From Cyclina sinensis (taxonomy: Eukaryota > Mollusca > Bivalvia > Venerida > Veneridae): a stretch of DNA of 64,000 nt. Where the stretch lies: assembly GCA_012932295.1 (NCBI GenBank), contig JAAONU010000016.1:45539241-45603240 (forward strand), in the 5' to 3' direction. How positions within the stretch are numbered: the stretch's first letter is position 1; the number at the start of each line of letters is the position of its first letter. The notes under the pieces are model-generated. The model was not told the origin of the DNA. It did not search any database and saw only the letters and a list, made by a program, of their open reading frames with translations. Both the position numbers and the translations under genes were made by a program. Below are positions 10,576 through 23,400 of this stretch, in pieces.

Positions 10576-12760
10576 TCTTTCATGTGTTAGATATTTACAG
10601 AGGAATACATAATACACTTGTATGAAAAGTATTGAAATGTATGAGCTTGTAATGTCTCGATCAAGATTAACTTGAGTGAATTAAAATCGACTGTTCAAAT
10701 CTGTTCTAACGAAAGAACGGCAGGATAAAAAGTGTTACACAAATACACAAACTTCTTTTCTTTCTTTTTTAAATGATTTTCGCAGATTTCTCTGAGTCCC
10801 ACGCTTGACTTCCATGCTGGTGCAGCAAAGCTTATTAACTCGTTATTAATTTGTTCGTCAGGAATAAAACATTTAATATGATGCTAGTAATAAAATTAAA
10901 TGATTATAATTTTGAAACAAAATTCACGCGATGTCGTTAATGAATAAAGCAGGATGTAACTTTGATATGTGCTTCAGTTATACGGAACTGAGGTATTAGC
11001 TGACGGGTCACGTGATTTTATAAATGGCGGCGGTCAAATTATCAGTTATGGAACGCTCTTACAATTTCGATATGGTAAAATCTGCTCTTTTTCTCAGAGA
11101 AAATATCTTCAGTCTAGCTGTTGAAATGTCGCCTTATTTCAATGTTGCTTTCCTGTGAGCTTTCAGGCGTAAGGATAATGATCAGAGTCTCTAGAAATAC
11201 AACCTTGACGCCAATTACGAAATCTAAATTGAAGCCAGGAGGCAAATGAGATTAGAAAGAAATTAAATGTTGCGACAGGAGACGAAAATTTGATGTCGAA
11301 ACACACTATCGGAATTAAGAATTTTTTTTATCCTTGCCGGAGAAACTTTGCAACAGAAATCAATATTTTGATAACGAAAAAATTGAAATGGCCTTGACAC
11401 TTGAGTTTTGTGATGAATATTAACAATTCACTTAACAATCCTATCGGCAAATTGTCGCTGATCAAACAATGTTATGTCAAAACACTACTCAAACGAAATT
11501 GCTGATACATGTAAAATTTGTTCTAACCGACGAATCAACCACCAAAAACATGCCTTTTTATGCAATAGGAAATACATTACATGAAGAGAAGTCGATAAAC
11601 TCGCTGCTGGTTACAGTCCATTAATTCGGATAGACTTAATTTCGGACACCGTTCAAAATGCTTGAAGTTTGAGTTGTTGTCATTCATATTTTGTCGCATA
11701 CTCAGACATTTCATTCTTATATGGCAGCCAACAAGAACTGGCTTAAAAGTAAGTCTTTTCCTCAAAGACATTGTCGAAGTTTTTGTTAAAAATCACAAAG
11801 TTGTAACAGTTACTTATATACTATCTAGAGTGTCACACACAAATTTTTTTTATTTTTTTTAATAAAAGTAAAAAAGTCAGTGACACTATTGCTGGGTTCC
11901 GGATCATGCGCTACTAATATTTTTGTGGACAAGCAAACAAAATCCTTACAGGCATAACCTAAGTTTTTATACTGAATTATCTAACAGATATAATAACATG
12001 TAGTGAGGTATGAATAACTGTCAGAAATTTCCGAAATTTAACCATGACCGGTGTAGAACAAAATACAGACACGGGACTGAGTAAAAAAATAGCAAATACA
12101 TTTCATGAAAAGTTCTAGATTTACTGGAAGTTGAGGAAAAAGATCTGGACAAATGGAGCTTACAACGATAGAATGATATTGCAGAGAATTTTTTTTCTGA
12201 GTTGAAGTAAAACGTCTTTTTAACTGAATAGTTTCCAGTAAAACACAGATTTATTTGTTTTGTAGACAATTGTACCCATGTCACGTTACAACAAAGGAAG
12301 TCATTTCTGGATATAAATCAACACAGATATTTTCTTCAGAGTTCGTCGGTATCTTTTAAAGACGTTTTTGTTTTCAGATTGTGTTTGTCACGAAGTGTTT
12401 CTATATTTAGAAACAATAGAAAGTCTTGCAAGTATTACTTGGTACGTATTAAGGCACCTGGACGCGGTGATTTACTCTGTCGTGTTTTTCTCATCTTGTT
12501 TTATTCACTTTTGGCTGTTTTTATACCATACGTTACAAATGTATTTTTAAATCAGTAGCGATTATTTTTATATTTCTTTTAATTTATCCACCATCATTGT
12601 CATTAGATGTTGTCTGATAATTCTAAAGTATTGAAGTATGCCAAAGAATTGTATTTTACGAGGGAATGTAACCGGCACCCTGGGTTTTTTTATCATTTAT
12701 ATACATATTTGTCGTTTGTCCTACAACTAGAGTTATCACTTCTCTAACTAAACTGTTTTT
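10576..12760. other. No gene recognised; one promoter-like spot near 11010
   Basis: AT-rich, short frames only. The spot at 10985-11035 is described in the findings. Nothing else stands out. Confidence 0.5.
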
Positions 12761-12764
12761 ATTT

Positions 12765-12960
12765 TTATGCCCCCATCTTGTGGGAGGAGTACAGCGTTGT
12801 TCGTGTCCATCCGTCAGTCCATACGTACCTCTGTACGTCCCAAAATCTGCTAATATATCTTTTGGAGGATTCGCTTCAAACTTGAACAAAGTTGAATAGT
12901 TTAGCTGTGCAGATGATCGTAAATGAATGAATGTTTGTTGCATATAGTTAGACCGGAGTT
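12765..12960. mobile_element. TIR-type element fragment (TATGCCCCC end)
   Basis: Starts TTATGCCCCCATCTTGTGGG and continues with GTCCATCCGTCAGTCCATAC, the same style of terminus and Pr-rich block as the elements at 34883-35686 and 54794-55360. The opposite end was not found. Confidence 0.5.
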
Positions 12961-13155
12961 ATAGACCTTTATACTTTCACAATATGAGGTATTGAGAAAA
13001 CATTGTTTGTCCTAGTCTTCATGCATTTGGAGAATATTTTCTAGACTTACTGAGCCGAACAATTTTCTTTATATGTAGATTGTTCTACAAGAAGGAAATT
13101 CCACTGAAAAAAGTTAACTTGAAGAATGTTTTATGATTGTTTACCAGTGTATGTG

Positions 13156-13158
<3 letters not shown>

Positions 13159-13220
<62 letters not shown>
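13159..13220. repeat. Compound microsatellite (GA)n(GT)n
   Basis: About 15 GA dinucleotides followed directly by about 16 GT dinucleotides, uninterrupted. Confidence 0.97.
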
Positions 13221-13223
<3 letters not shown>

Positions 13224-16200
13224 GTATACGACTTCATATTCAGTTTCTGGCGGACTTCCTTTAGTATACCAGTAGATGGTAAAACAACAATTATTGCCCC
13301 TTATTTCTCATGCCATATTTTCTTGAAAACACGCTAAGGTGGGTGGGGTGGGAGAGAGACTGCGCGACCATGTCTCATAACACATACCTAGTTTATATTG
13401 TCATTAAAATATTTTTCTGTTCGCCTTTTACGAAGATTTATATTACTATTTGAACATTTAGATATTTCCCCCCTTACTTTCTATAACGTATTAAGGTCCT
13501 TTTTTTGCCAGAATTAGTACAGGGTGATATTTTTGTTACATTAAAACTGTACTGGCATTAAGGAAAACATCTTCCAATGCAATATTTTGGTAGTTGAAAA
13601 AATTTTGCTACCTTTTTCAAAACGGAAAAGTTCAGATAAAGACTTAACGCCTTCTTTGCTTGTTTCAATAATACATTGATCTAAACATGATACTTTGTTT
13701 TTACAAAAAGTCAACGCTGAAAATTTCTGGAATCTAGATATCTGAAAATAATGCTTTCACCTCAACAGAGTAAAACTACATGTATTTCCTACAAGCTTGT
13801 TCACATTTTAGTCGAAGTCACTTTTCAATGGTAAGGGGTGGTATATTGATACGAGTATTAATATTCATCAGATAAACATCTTGTTGATTCAAACTGTTAC
13901 ACAACTTGAAACCTAGGTTACTTTCTCTGCATCCGGAGAATATCATATAACGTCAAAAATGAAACAAGTCAATAACAAGGTTCATGTAACAATTTATTTT
14001 TTGTTTCATTTGAGTTTTCGTTTTTACAAAAAAACATGAATAAAACAGGAATGGACATTTTTTTTACAAAACATGTATTGAAAGTGAATGGGCATTTTCT
14101 ACAAACATGATGCAGTAAACAAAAATGAGAAACTCATTTACCAAAATATATTAACAACAAAGTCAGTGTGAGAATTTTCATACATAGCGTATTTGTTTAG
14201 TTTATGGGTGTGTATTTCTAATTGATTGAATGTTAAATAATCCAGATTTTCGAACACAAAATACGGTATTCACAAACTTTTACTTTAAGTAGAGAAGCAC
14301 AGCTCTTTTACAATTTATACACATCTCTGTCATGCCAGAACTCGTTTTAATAATACGCGGACTTTTAATGTCGACGGAGTTGTTTGTTATCACAAACTCT
14401 TGTATTTAAGAGACTGGAAATTGACAAATGGTAGTAAACACCATTCTTCTGTGGTTGTGTTATAGTGCTGTAGTTAGGATTCTTTAGCAGATGAATAGTT
14501 GCTGTGTATTCTAATAGGCCTCACTTGCAAAGTAAATTCGGGAAGAAAAAGAAAAGGCAGGAAAAAATGATATCTTCTAACATAAAGAGTTTTTAGATGT
14601 ATTAAACTTGTGATATGGTATCACAGCTGCTTTGATGGCCGTCAAAAGTTTGTGGAATGAACTCTGTATTGATCTTGGTGAATTTCTGCGTAACTGAGCG
14701 AACGTTAACCTCACATTCTTAAATCACGAAGGCAATATTGCAACTTTGCAAGTTTTGTCATTGGTTGTTCAAAATTATGAGGAAATCTGCACGTGATTTA
14801 AAATAACTTTCTTGATAGTGTTTTCTGTATTTTAGATTATCCAGACAAAAAGTAGTCCCGTAAATTGTGTGGTTATATCATCTCTGAATCTAGCAATGAT
14901 ATTTTTGTTCTAGAGTTCCTACCACTGTTTTTGTTAATAGAATCGCGTCAAAACAGCAAAGGTCATAATCACTTGTCGGTTCCTCTTTCTTCCCACAAAC
15001 GACAGAATACATTTTTCTTCACTTTGTGATTATAAATCGTATTAATTTTTGGCCTCCGATATGTGCTTTTGCACATCTGTTCTATAAACAAATATAATTG
15101 TATATTATTAGACTTCTTGGATAATGGAAACTTCAAGGAATCGACAAGCTTAAAATTTCCTCGACCTTTGTATATTGAGCTAGATATTTCTGGCATTGTG
15201 AGGTTTCATCTGTATTGTATAAATTATCGTCCGGAAATATCTAAGGAGGCTTATCCAGTTTGTTGGCCGTCCTCCTCATGAAATGAGTTGATTGCTGCAA
15301 CAACACCGCGTGTACACATACTTTCCGAACACTGATTATTTATCAAAAGAATTAACGAGCCCTTGTTTATTTCTGGTTTCGGTATTAGCACAAAAAGTTA
15401 TATATTAACAAACACGAGAAACTTGAACGTAAAAAATGCCCGACCAAGGTGAAAGTGGTGATATTATCAACAAGTTTGGCTAGATCAACAAATGTCTTTT
15501 ACAAGTACAAACCATTGGAAAATGTTCAAAAAAAGTCATGAAAAATATACATAAGAAGTGTCCAAGTGATGGTTGATAAATATTATACAAAAAATAAATG
15601 TCAAGGTCAAAATACTGCAAATCATTTGGGAATATGCACGGTGGACGAATACTTTCATTTGTTGTTGAAAAATTATCTTCCTTTTTACTGTTTCTTTCCA
15701 TACTGTAAAAGTCAGTAGTTTCACAAAGTGTTATAAGAAAAGTGTAAAAAAACTATCATTTCTCAAAACTCAAACCTGACTAATCAAAATGAATATCTTT
15801 TAGGAATTTTGAAAACTTGAAAGTATATTATATCATTCATGAGTCGGATTTTAATTGACGTTAAAAGTAAAATAATCATTTGTTCTGTCAACAGTAACTT
15901 AAACGCAAAAACATATCTTAACAAGTTTTTATTTATATCAAATCTGAAGCATTTAAACCTTTTTTTAGTGTAAACCTATATAATTAGGATTTTTTCATGT
16001 TTAAATACACACTTCTTAAGTTCATGTTGTAATTTTTCTAGTATCCAAATGGAGTAATTTTATCAAATTCCCAAAAGATTTCCAGGTTAAAATGTCGATA
16101 TGAAAACAAGCATGATTTATGAAATGTGAAACAGTTAAAATATTTACACAATGGCATGAAGTGTGAAATGAAAATAAATAATGCAAATGTTATAATACAG

Positions 16201-17372
16201 TAAACAGTAAGGTCTTTGAAAATGTGGCATACATAACAAATATAAACCTGTCTGTGTAAGCCGAAAAATGGCTTACAGAGCAGATCAATCAATTTTATAA
16301 TACTAATTGGTACCCGTGATTCACGGTTTGTATCCATAACATTGTATTTAACGAGATTCTATTTGAGCAGTCAAAAAAAATTCGATTTCACTGTTATCTA
16401 CTTTACTTTACTCAGGAATATCAATGCCAGCTATAAAATACAGTTAATTTATGGTTTTGTTCTCTGTACTGTCTTGAATGTAATCTTCTTTCAAACAAAA
16501 TAATAAAAATAATTACATACACTTTTAAAAACGCCTGGCGACCTATTATATTTTCTCTAGATTCATGTTTTGATCTAGGCTTAAAAGGATTTCGGCACTG
16601 TGTATTAAAACACTTCCCAGGAAATCTTTCTTTTGTTTTAAAGTGATATCAAACAAGATAAAATATAGGTAATTGTTTTTTGTTAATATTTTCTGACATT
16701 ACTTTTTGTAATGTTAAGAATTCGGAGGATATATGTTGTGTCCAACAGCGTGAAAGTAAAGAAAATGCAAAACACGTGATGCCACAAATAAAATTTCTCG
16801 AATAATCAAATTAGTCGGTAGAACAATGGTAAATCACTGTTCAGGCATTTGGTAAAAAGTATGTCAAATATTGGAAGTGTAATTACATCGTTTTGGAATC
16901 TTTGAACACACTTTGCTCGTACACATGGTTACTGATTTGATTAACCATTTCTATAAAAAAAGCATCTGTTTATCAGGTGTCTCATTTTGAGACTGTACTT
17001 TGAACACACCGCTCCAATCAATCTGCAAGCATTCGTTATTCCTATTTCAGCCCCACCAAACAATCAAATAACATCAGGTAACAGTGCCGTCAAGGCTGAC
17101 AATTCAAGACGTTTACGTCTGATTTCAGTAACTGCCACTGATGTCTTAAGGACAAATGAAAACCTTGTAACAGCATCCTATTTGATGTTCACCTCGAGGC
17201 CTCTTGACATTTTCCCGTAGATATGGAATATGCACAGGGCAGTGGAATTAAATATGATTAAAGTCTCCGAGGTGTTGGGCTTGCTTCAGTGGAAACAACA
17301 AAAAGTGGTGTCGAATGTTGGTGAAGTTTGTGTGTGTGTGTTTGTGTGTCTCCTTGGTGATAATGAACGATG
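13221..17372. other. No gene recognised; upper end holds KChIP 3' UTR
   Basis: AT-rich sequence without credible exons on either strand. The KChIP-like transcript must end somewhere below 17373, but no convincing nearby minus-strand AATAAA was found. Confidence 0.5.
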
Positions 17373-17420
17373 CTAAAGAACCGTGTCGAATAATGTCATT
17401 CCTCTCACAATGTTCTCGTC
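17373..17420 (-). CDS. KChIP-like exon 7 (residues 193-207 and stop)
   Basis: Acceptor TTTATTTTCCCTTCAG, then [15 protein letters not shown] and stop TAG at 17373-17375. The DENI...LF..V pattern is the standard KChIP C-terminus. The 3' UTR continues below 17373; its end is not evident. A (TG)-rich run at 17327-17349 (plus strand) would lie in it. Confidence 0.9.
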   Translation of the reverse strand, partial: DENIVRGMTLFDTVL

Positions 17421-20400
17421 CTGAAGGGAAAATAAAGAACAGGGTCATGTCATTACTTATTAGTCAATTTTGACATAAATTTAGCTCAGTTACATGATCA
17501 AGAAATGTTGTATTTTTCTGAGAATCTATAGGAAAAGTAAGACTTTGTCACCCAAGTCGCATGGTTCTTAGGAATAAATAAATTAGACTAAATTTAGCCC
17601 TAGATATGATTATATATAACTACAATAGATTTAAAAGTATATGGCAGATTTTTATCTTAAGATTAATATAAACTGAACAAGTAGAGAAATGTTTATTTAC
17701 CATCCGACAGGAATCCATGAACTCTTCAAATGATATAACACCATCTTTATTTAGGTCCATTTTCTGCAAGTCAATGTAAAAACACAAAGTTTACATCTAT
17801 TTTTATATAAATCTCACGTTTATGGAATAAGAATGGACTGGATCAAGTTGCATCTTATACATATGTTTTTTTATTTCCATCTTGTCATTACATTTCATTC
17901 GTAAATACTGCACTTGGCATGTAGCTTTGTTAATGTGAATAATTATACCAATGATCCTGGTCTAAACTTGATTTGTATGCCAGATTTTGTTTTACAACGT
18001 CTGAGTTTTTGATCCTGGTCTAAACTTGATTTGTATGCCAGCGTTTGTATTACAACTTCTGAGTTTTTGATCCTGGTCTGAACTTGGTTTGTATGCCAGC
18101 GTTTGTATTACAACTTCTGAGTTTTTGATCCTGGTCTAAACTTGATTTGTATGCATCAACAGTTAAACAGTTATAAGTTACTAAATGTCTTTAAGCTCCA
18201 TTGTTCAATAGCTGTGGGGCTACACCTCTAGCGTATTTAGAATGTTTGAAACAGAGTTAAACATTTTCAGTTTTGAGGGCACTTTAATAATAAAGGTATA
18301 TAAGAGCATTTCAGTTATAAATGTCATGCAAATATACAACTTCGAACTAGAAATCGAATTCAGTTTAATTCAGTTCAGTTCAAGATTACAGCTGGAAGGG
18401 TAACATTGGTTCCAAGGTTGCTGCCATCTTTTATACTCGATCACAGCTTGTGTATGCTGTAATATACTGATGAAATAAGTGGGGAAAAAAGACTAGACTA
18501 TACCTGGAATACTTTATCAACATGTTCACGAGCACTGTATTCTTCTACAACCGGCTGTGTGAAACGGCCCATCATTTCATATATGGCACTTACAATGTCC
18601 GTCATTTCATCTTTGGTAATAATTCCATCTCCATTAATGTCATATAGGTTAAAAGCCCATTGCAGCCGTTCAGGTAAACTGCCTCGGGCAAGCACAGATA
18701 AACCCATAACAAACTCCTGTACGAAACAAAAATATACTCATGATTTTCTTTCCAAAATGCTTCTGAAAGGTTTGATTTTTTGGAAAATTATTTAATTAAA
18801 AAGAAATCTTCCTTGAGGACCAGTTGGTGTACTACCAGTTGCAGGGAACGAGTAGCAATAGTTAGTCACGTTACCTACATTAAACTGAGAGAAACAAAGT
18901 GCCGGTCGCTTCGAGATATCATAAGTGTTATTGATATGATACAAACAAAACTTCTATCGTGAGCAAAATTGACGTTCATTTATTATGCATGAAGTACTTT
19001 TAGTGGGGTCTTTCAATCAAACTTAGCTCTTGTACTGTTGCTCATAAAACTAAGTATTTTTTTGACTGCTGGCATTTTCAAGTAACGAAAAAGGTATTTG
19101 TAACTCAATTAAATCGTGTAACTAATAACAGAGACAGTGTTTAATTACAAGAACACTGAACTCTTTCTACGTTACAACTAAGTTATCTTACAAACAGAGA
19201 TATTAAATAGTGATTGAGTGTGTAATTGTTGTCACTGGAACAGTTTTATCATTATTTTGTCTTGTTTACCAGAACCTTGCTAAAGCGCCCTCTTTAAATG
19301 AGAAAATATTTACAAAAAAGTAGAAAGTATATCCTTGGGGGAATCTGTAGGGAAGGTCTAGGGAGAATCTATACGTTAGGTCTAGGGAGAATCTGTACAG
19401 TAGGTCTAGGGAGAATCTGTATGTTAGGTCTAGGGAGAATCTGTATGTTAGGTCTAGGGAGAATCTGTATGTTAGGTCTAGGGAGAATCTGTATGTTTGG
19501 TCTAGGGAAAACCCGTAGGGAAGGTATAGGGATATTCTTTACATTAGGTCTTGGGAGAATCTGTACATTAGGTCTAGGGAGAATCTGTACGGCAGATCTA
19601 GGGAGAATCTGAACGGTAGGTCTAGGGAGAATCTGTATGTTAGGTCTAGGGAGAATCTGTATGTTAGGTCTAGGGAGAACCCGTAGGGAAGGTATAGGGA
19701 GAATCTTTACATTAGGTCAAGGGAGAATCTGTACGGTTGGTCTTGGGAGAATCTGTAGGGTAGGTGTAGGCGAATCTGTAGGGTAGGTCTAGGGAGAATC
19801 TGTAGGGTTGTTCTAGGGAGAATCTTTTTGGTTGGTCTAGGGAGAATCTGTAGGGTAGATGTAGGGAGAATCTGTAGGGTAGGTCTAGGGAGAATCTGTA
19901 CGGTTGGTCTTGGGAGAATCTGTAGTGTAGGTGTAGGCGAATCTGTAGGGTAGGTCTAGGGAGAATCTGTAGGGTTGTTCTAGGGAGAATCTTTTTGGTT
20001 GGTCTAGGGAGAATCTGTAGGGTAGGTCTAGAAAGAATCTGTACGGTTGGTCTAGGGAGAATCTGTAGGGTAGGTTTAGTGAAAATCAGCAGGGTAGGTT
20101 TAGGGAGAATCTGTACGGTTGTTCTAAGGAGAATCTGTAGTGTGGGTCAAGGGAGAATATTTCAGTATCACTTAAATGATTTTGCAAAAATTACGCTTTA
20201 TTAAATAGAGGATATTTGATTTTTTCAGTGTGTGATCGAAAATATTTTTCATGAGTGACCATCAGATTTTTATATTTTCACGAGTGAAAATATTTAAAAT
20301 CTGATGGTCACGAGTGAAATAAATTTCGATCACACACTGAAAAAATCAGATATTTTATTTATTTCATGTTTTTCAGTGTTATTTCGGAAAAAATGTAAAA

Positions 20401-23400
20401 CAGTGATAACATGAACATCTTATCCACCCGTGGTGCACCCCAATGTTTACTATGTCTGCACGTGCGAGACACTATTCAATGTAGTTCCAAGAAATCTGAG
20501 AAAAAAAATAATGAAAATCTGGGCTTTCAGTGTTTATTTCTTCACTCATAAGCACAAAAATCACATTTTAACAAAACATTTTTAATATTTATTCAATCTA
20601 ACGAAATATTACAGAAACTGCAAATACATCAATGAAAGATATTCCTCCGCGTCAGGACATGACGCAAAATTGAAACGTCCGCCATATTGTTTGCAGTTTC
20701 TTTAACAGTTAATAGTAAAATCGTGTTCGGGTCCACTAAGCTCTTTAAACAATAAATGAACAAAATAAAAAGTGTTTTCATATTCATCTGGATTTAATTA
20801 AGTGTTTTATTAAAAATTCAATCACTGTCATCTGATTCTATAATGCGGATACGTTTATATGCCGGTCGAACTGTGTTTCTTTGTAACTGGGGTGCAGTGA
20901 GGGAAAAAAGTAGTCCGGCACAGTGAAAATTATATTTTGTAAATTTCACTAGTGGTTTTTCAGAATATAATCATCTGATATTTTACAGTAAAACACTGGA
21001 AAGCATGAAATAAATCAGAATCAATATTACAAACTGTTTGTAACAAGTATTACTTTATTTCATGGTCTATCGATAATTTTTATTAAAGATAGAAAAAAGG
21101 GATGGACGATTCGGAAGTGAATTTTCTTACGTTATCTACTAGTAAATAAGCATATTAAATGGTGATTGGTATTGAATTTTCTATACTGTACAGACTGTAG
21201 GTTTAATGTAGGCGACAAACTGCTAACAGTTGATTAGAAATCAGGATCAAAAGAGACAACATTTATACACAAGGGAGTCTGCGACTGTCATATTGTTTTT
21301 GTTATTTTCAATATAAATACTGTGAGAAGGCTCTGAGGACAAAATAAGGAGATAAGTAAAGTGTGACCAAGAAGCTCTGCACGAGACAATAATGTCATTA
21401 GCTAAAACAATGTTCTTGTAGGTTGATTTCTCTTACTTAAGTTAAATATGATGAAGCACGCCTCTTTGTTGTCATACAATCACAGTGAATAAATTCCCCA
21501 GTGAGGAAAATACACTTAACTGTTACAGTGCTTCAAATGACAAAATCAATACCAGGCAAATACTCAGGCAAAATGATGTTTTTTCTCCATTATTTATAGA
21601 AAATACTCGTGACATCAGCCAAGTCTCGAAAGGATAATTGAACGTTCTATGGCTTTAAGGTAACGGGCGTAATTTGATCAGAGACATATTAAAAAGCCCA
21701 CGGAAGACAATTTGTGGACTCATGGAAACTACTGTCCTCAGACCATAAAAAAATAACTGTACTTTAGTCAAACAAAGGTAAATATTTTAGCGGCCATTGT
21801 TAATTAGTCTGTCTGTAATCCTGTTAGTTTTTCTTTTCTCACCAGTCCTCAAGTGGGTTTCAGTTACTTGAGAAATTTATTATCAAATAGTGACACAAAT
21901 GGCCGATTTTCAGCACTAAGACATTCTGTGTTGCTCTATGGTCAGTCTTTTTTATTTACTAAGCACAGTCTTAATCAGCACGGTTTTTCACTTCTTCATG
22001 TTAGGAATTTATAAGTGAAAGAAAGATTTACATCATAATTCGGGTACTTAAACTAAGCATATATGACTTTACAAATATAGACAAACAAAAATTAGCCGGT
22101 ATAGTTATAAGCATATAAATGTGACCGACGTCTTGCGAAAAAGGGCCCTCGGACGTCTGTTATGATACTAAATTACAGTGAACTGAAAATCGTCAAGATA
22201 TTGCATATTATCAGCACTTTTCCAAAGCAATGTTAAGTTAGAACTTAGTAGCATAAATAGTGTCCTTCATTGCCCGAGAGCCTTTTTTCTTATGACTGTG
22301 GCCATATATAAGGAATAATACCTCAAAACTGATGGAACCGTTCCGATCATGGTCAAATGTCATGAACACATAGTGAGCGTAAGAACTTGAATCTGAAACA
22401 AAGTATCACTTGTTATCGTAAAGTAAAATACACATAACTAATTATCAAAATCAGGTAAAGCATAAATTCTTGCCATAAAGTAAAAACACACAGTTCTTAA
22501 AAGTCAAGTAGAACTTTACGTATGGAACAGATATCTATATATTTGAACTTATTTGTAGTCGGTATTTGTAGTCGGCCACATGACCGACGCCATCAAAAGA
22601 CGTTTGCCAGTAAAGGTTGTGGAGGATAGTGGAAGAAATAGAAAACATTCGATTCCAAAGGCATTCATTGTTCTATTATTTTCAGTGTATAGCACCGATA
22701 CAACGGACCTCGTTATAAAGTCTCATCTGAAAGACATTATCATTGTTAGTAGGAAAGCAGGGGGTGGAACTCGCTAACCCCAGGATAATACGATCTGTGC
22801 GTGACCACTAGACCGTTGATCTGCACTGGTCACAGATAGGTTGCATTAGGTACACATTACCAGGGTAAGTACTGTAAGTTAGTAATTTTTTGATGTTAAC
22901 AAAACATAAATGTTATGAAATGGACAAAAAAAAAACATCTGTTAATTTTCAAGATGGCCTTAGGGTACAGTACTTACTCTGTATCTCTGAATATGTACGG
23001 TTTTGCTATTAATATGCTGTAGTATTTTTATGTCAAATGAAGCTTATATTAAACTTACCACCTTGCGGAAAAAATTGAGCGTAGATTTCTTTGAATGTTT
23101 CTTCGTTTACAATGCCCGTCGGACATTCCTGAAAATATAGTAAGTAAAAGTAAAACAACACTCACGCAAACAATACGTGAAGGCAGATTCGTTGAGCAAA
23201 CGTGTACACAAGACAATGTTGGACAACCTATTCTGGTAGCGACAATACCTCAGCAGTTTGGACATGTCCCCTCGAGGACAAGGACAGAGATATTCAATAT
23301 ATAATACTGGAACACAGTGCTGATAGATCAAAACGGTATTGAATAATACAGATCTATCAGCCATAACAGAAATTTCAAGACATCCAGACAAGCAAGAAAA

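Noticed and set aside
19298..20204. Frames with LGRICMLG repeats
   Set aside because: Produced by the 24-bp unit in KChIP intron 4; no start context or partner exon.
22755..22830. Functional tRNA gene
   Set aside because: A- and B-box-like motifs exist, but the T arm and acceptor stem do not form a proper cloverleaf. Better explained as a SINE head; likewise at 500-585, 42350-42425 and 48395-48440.
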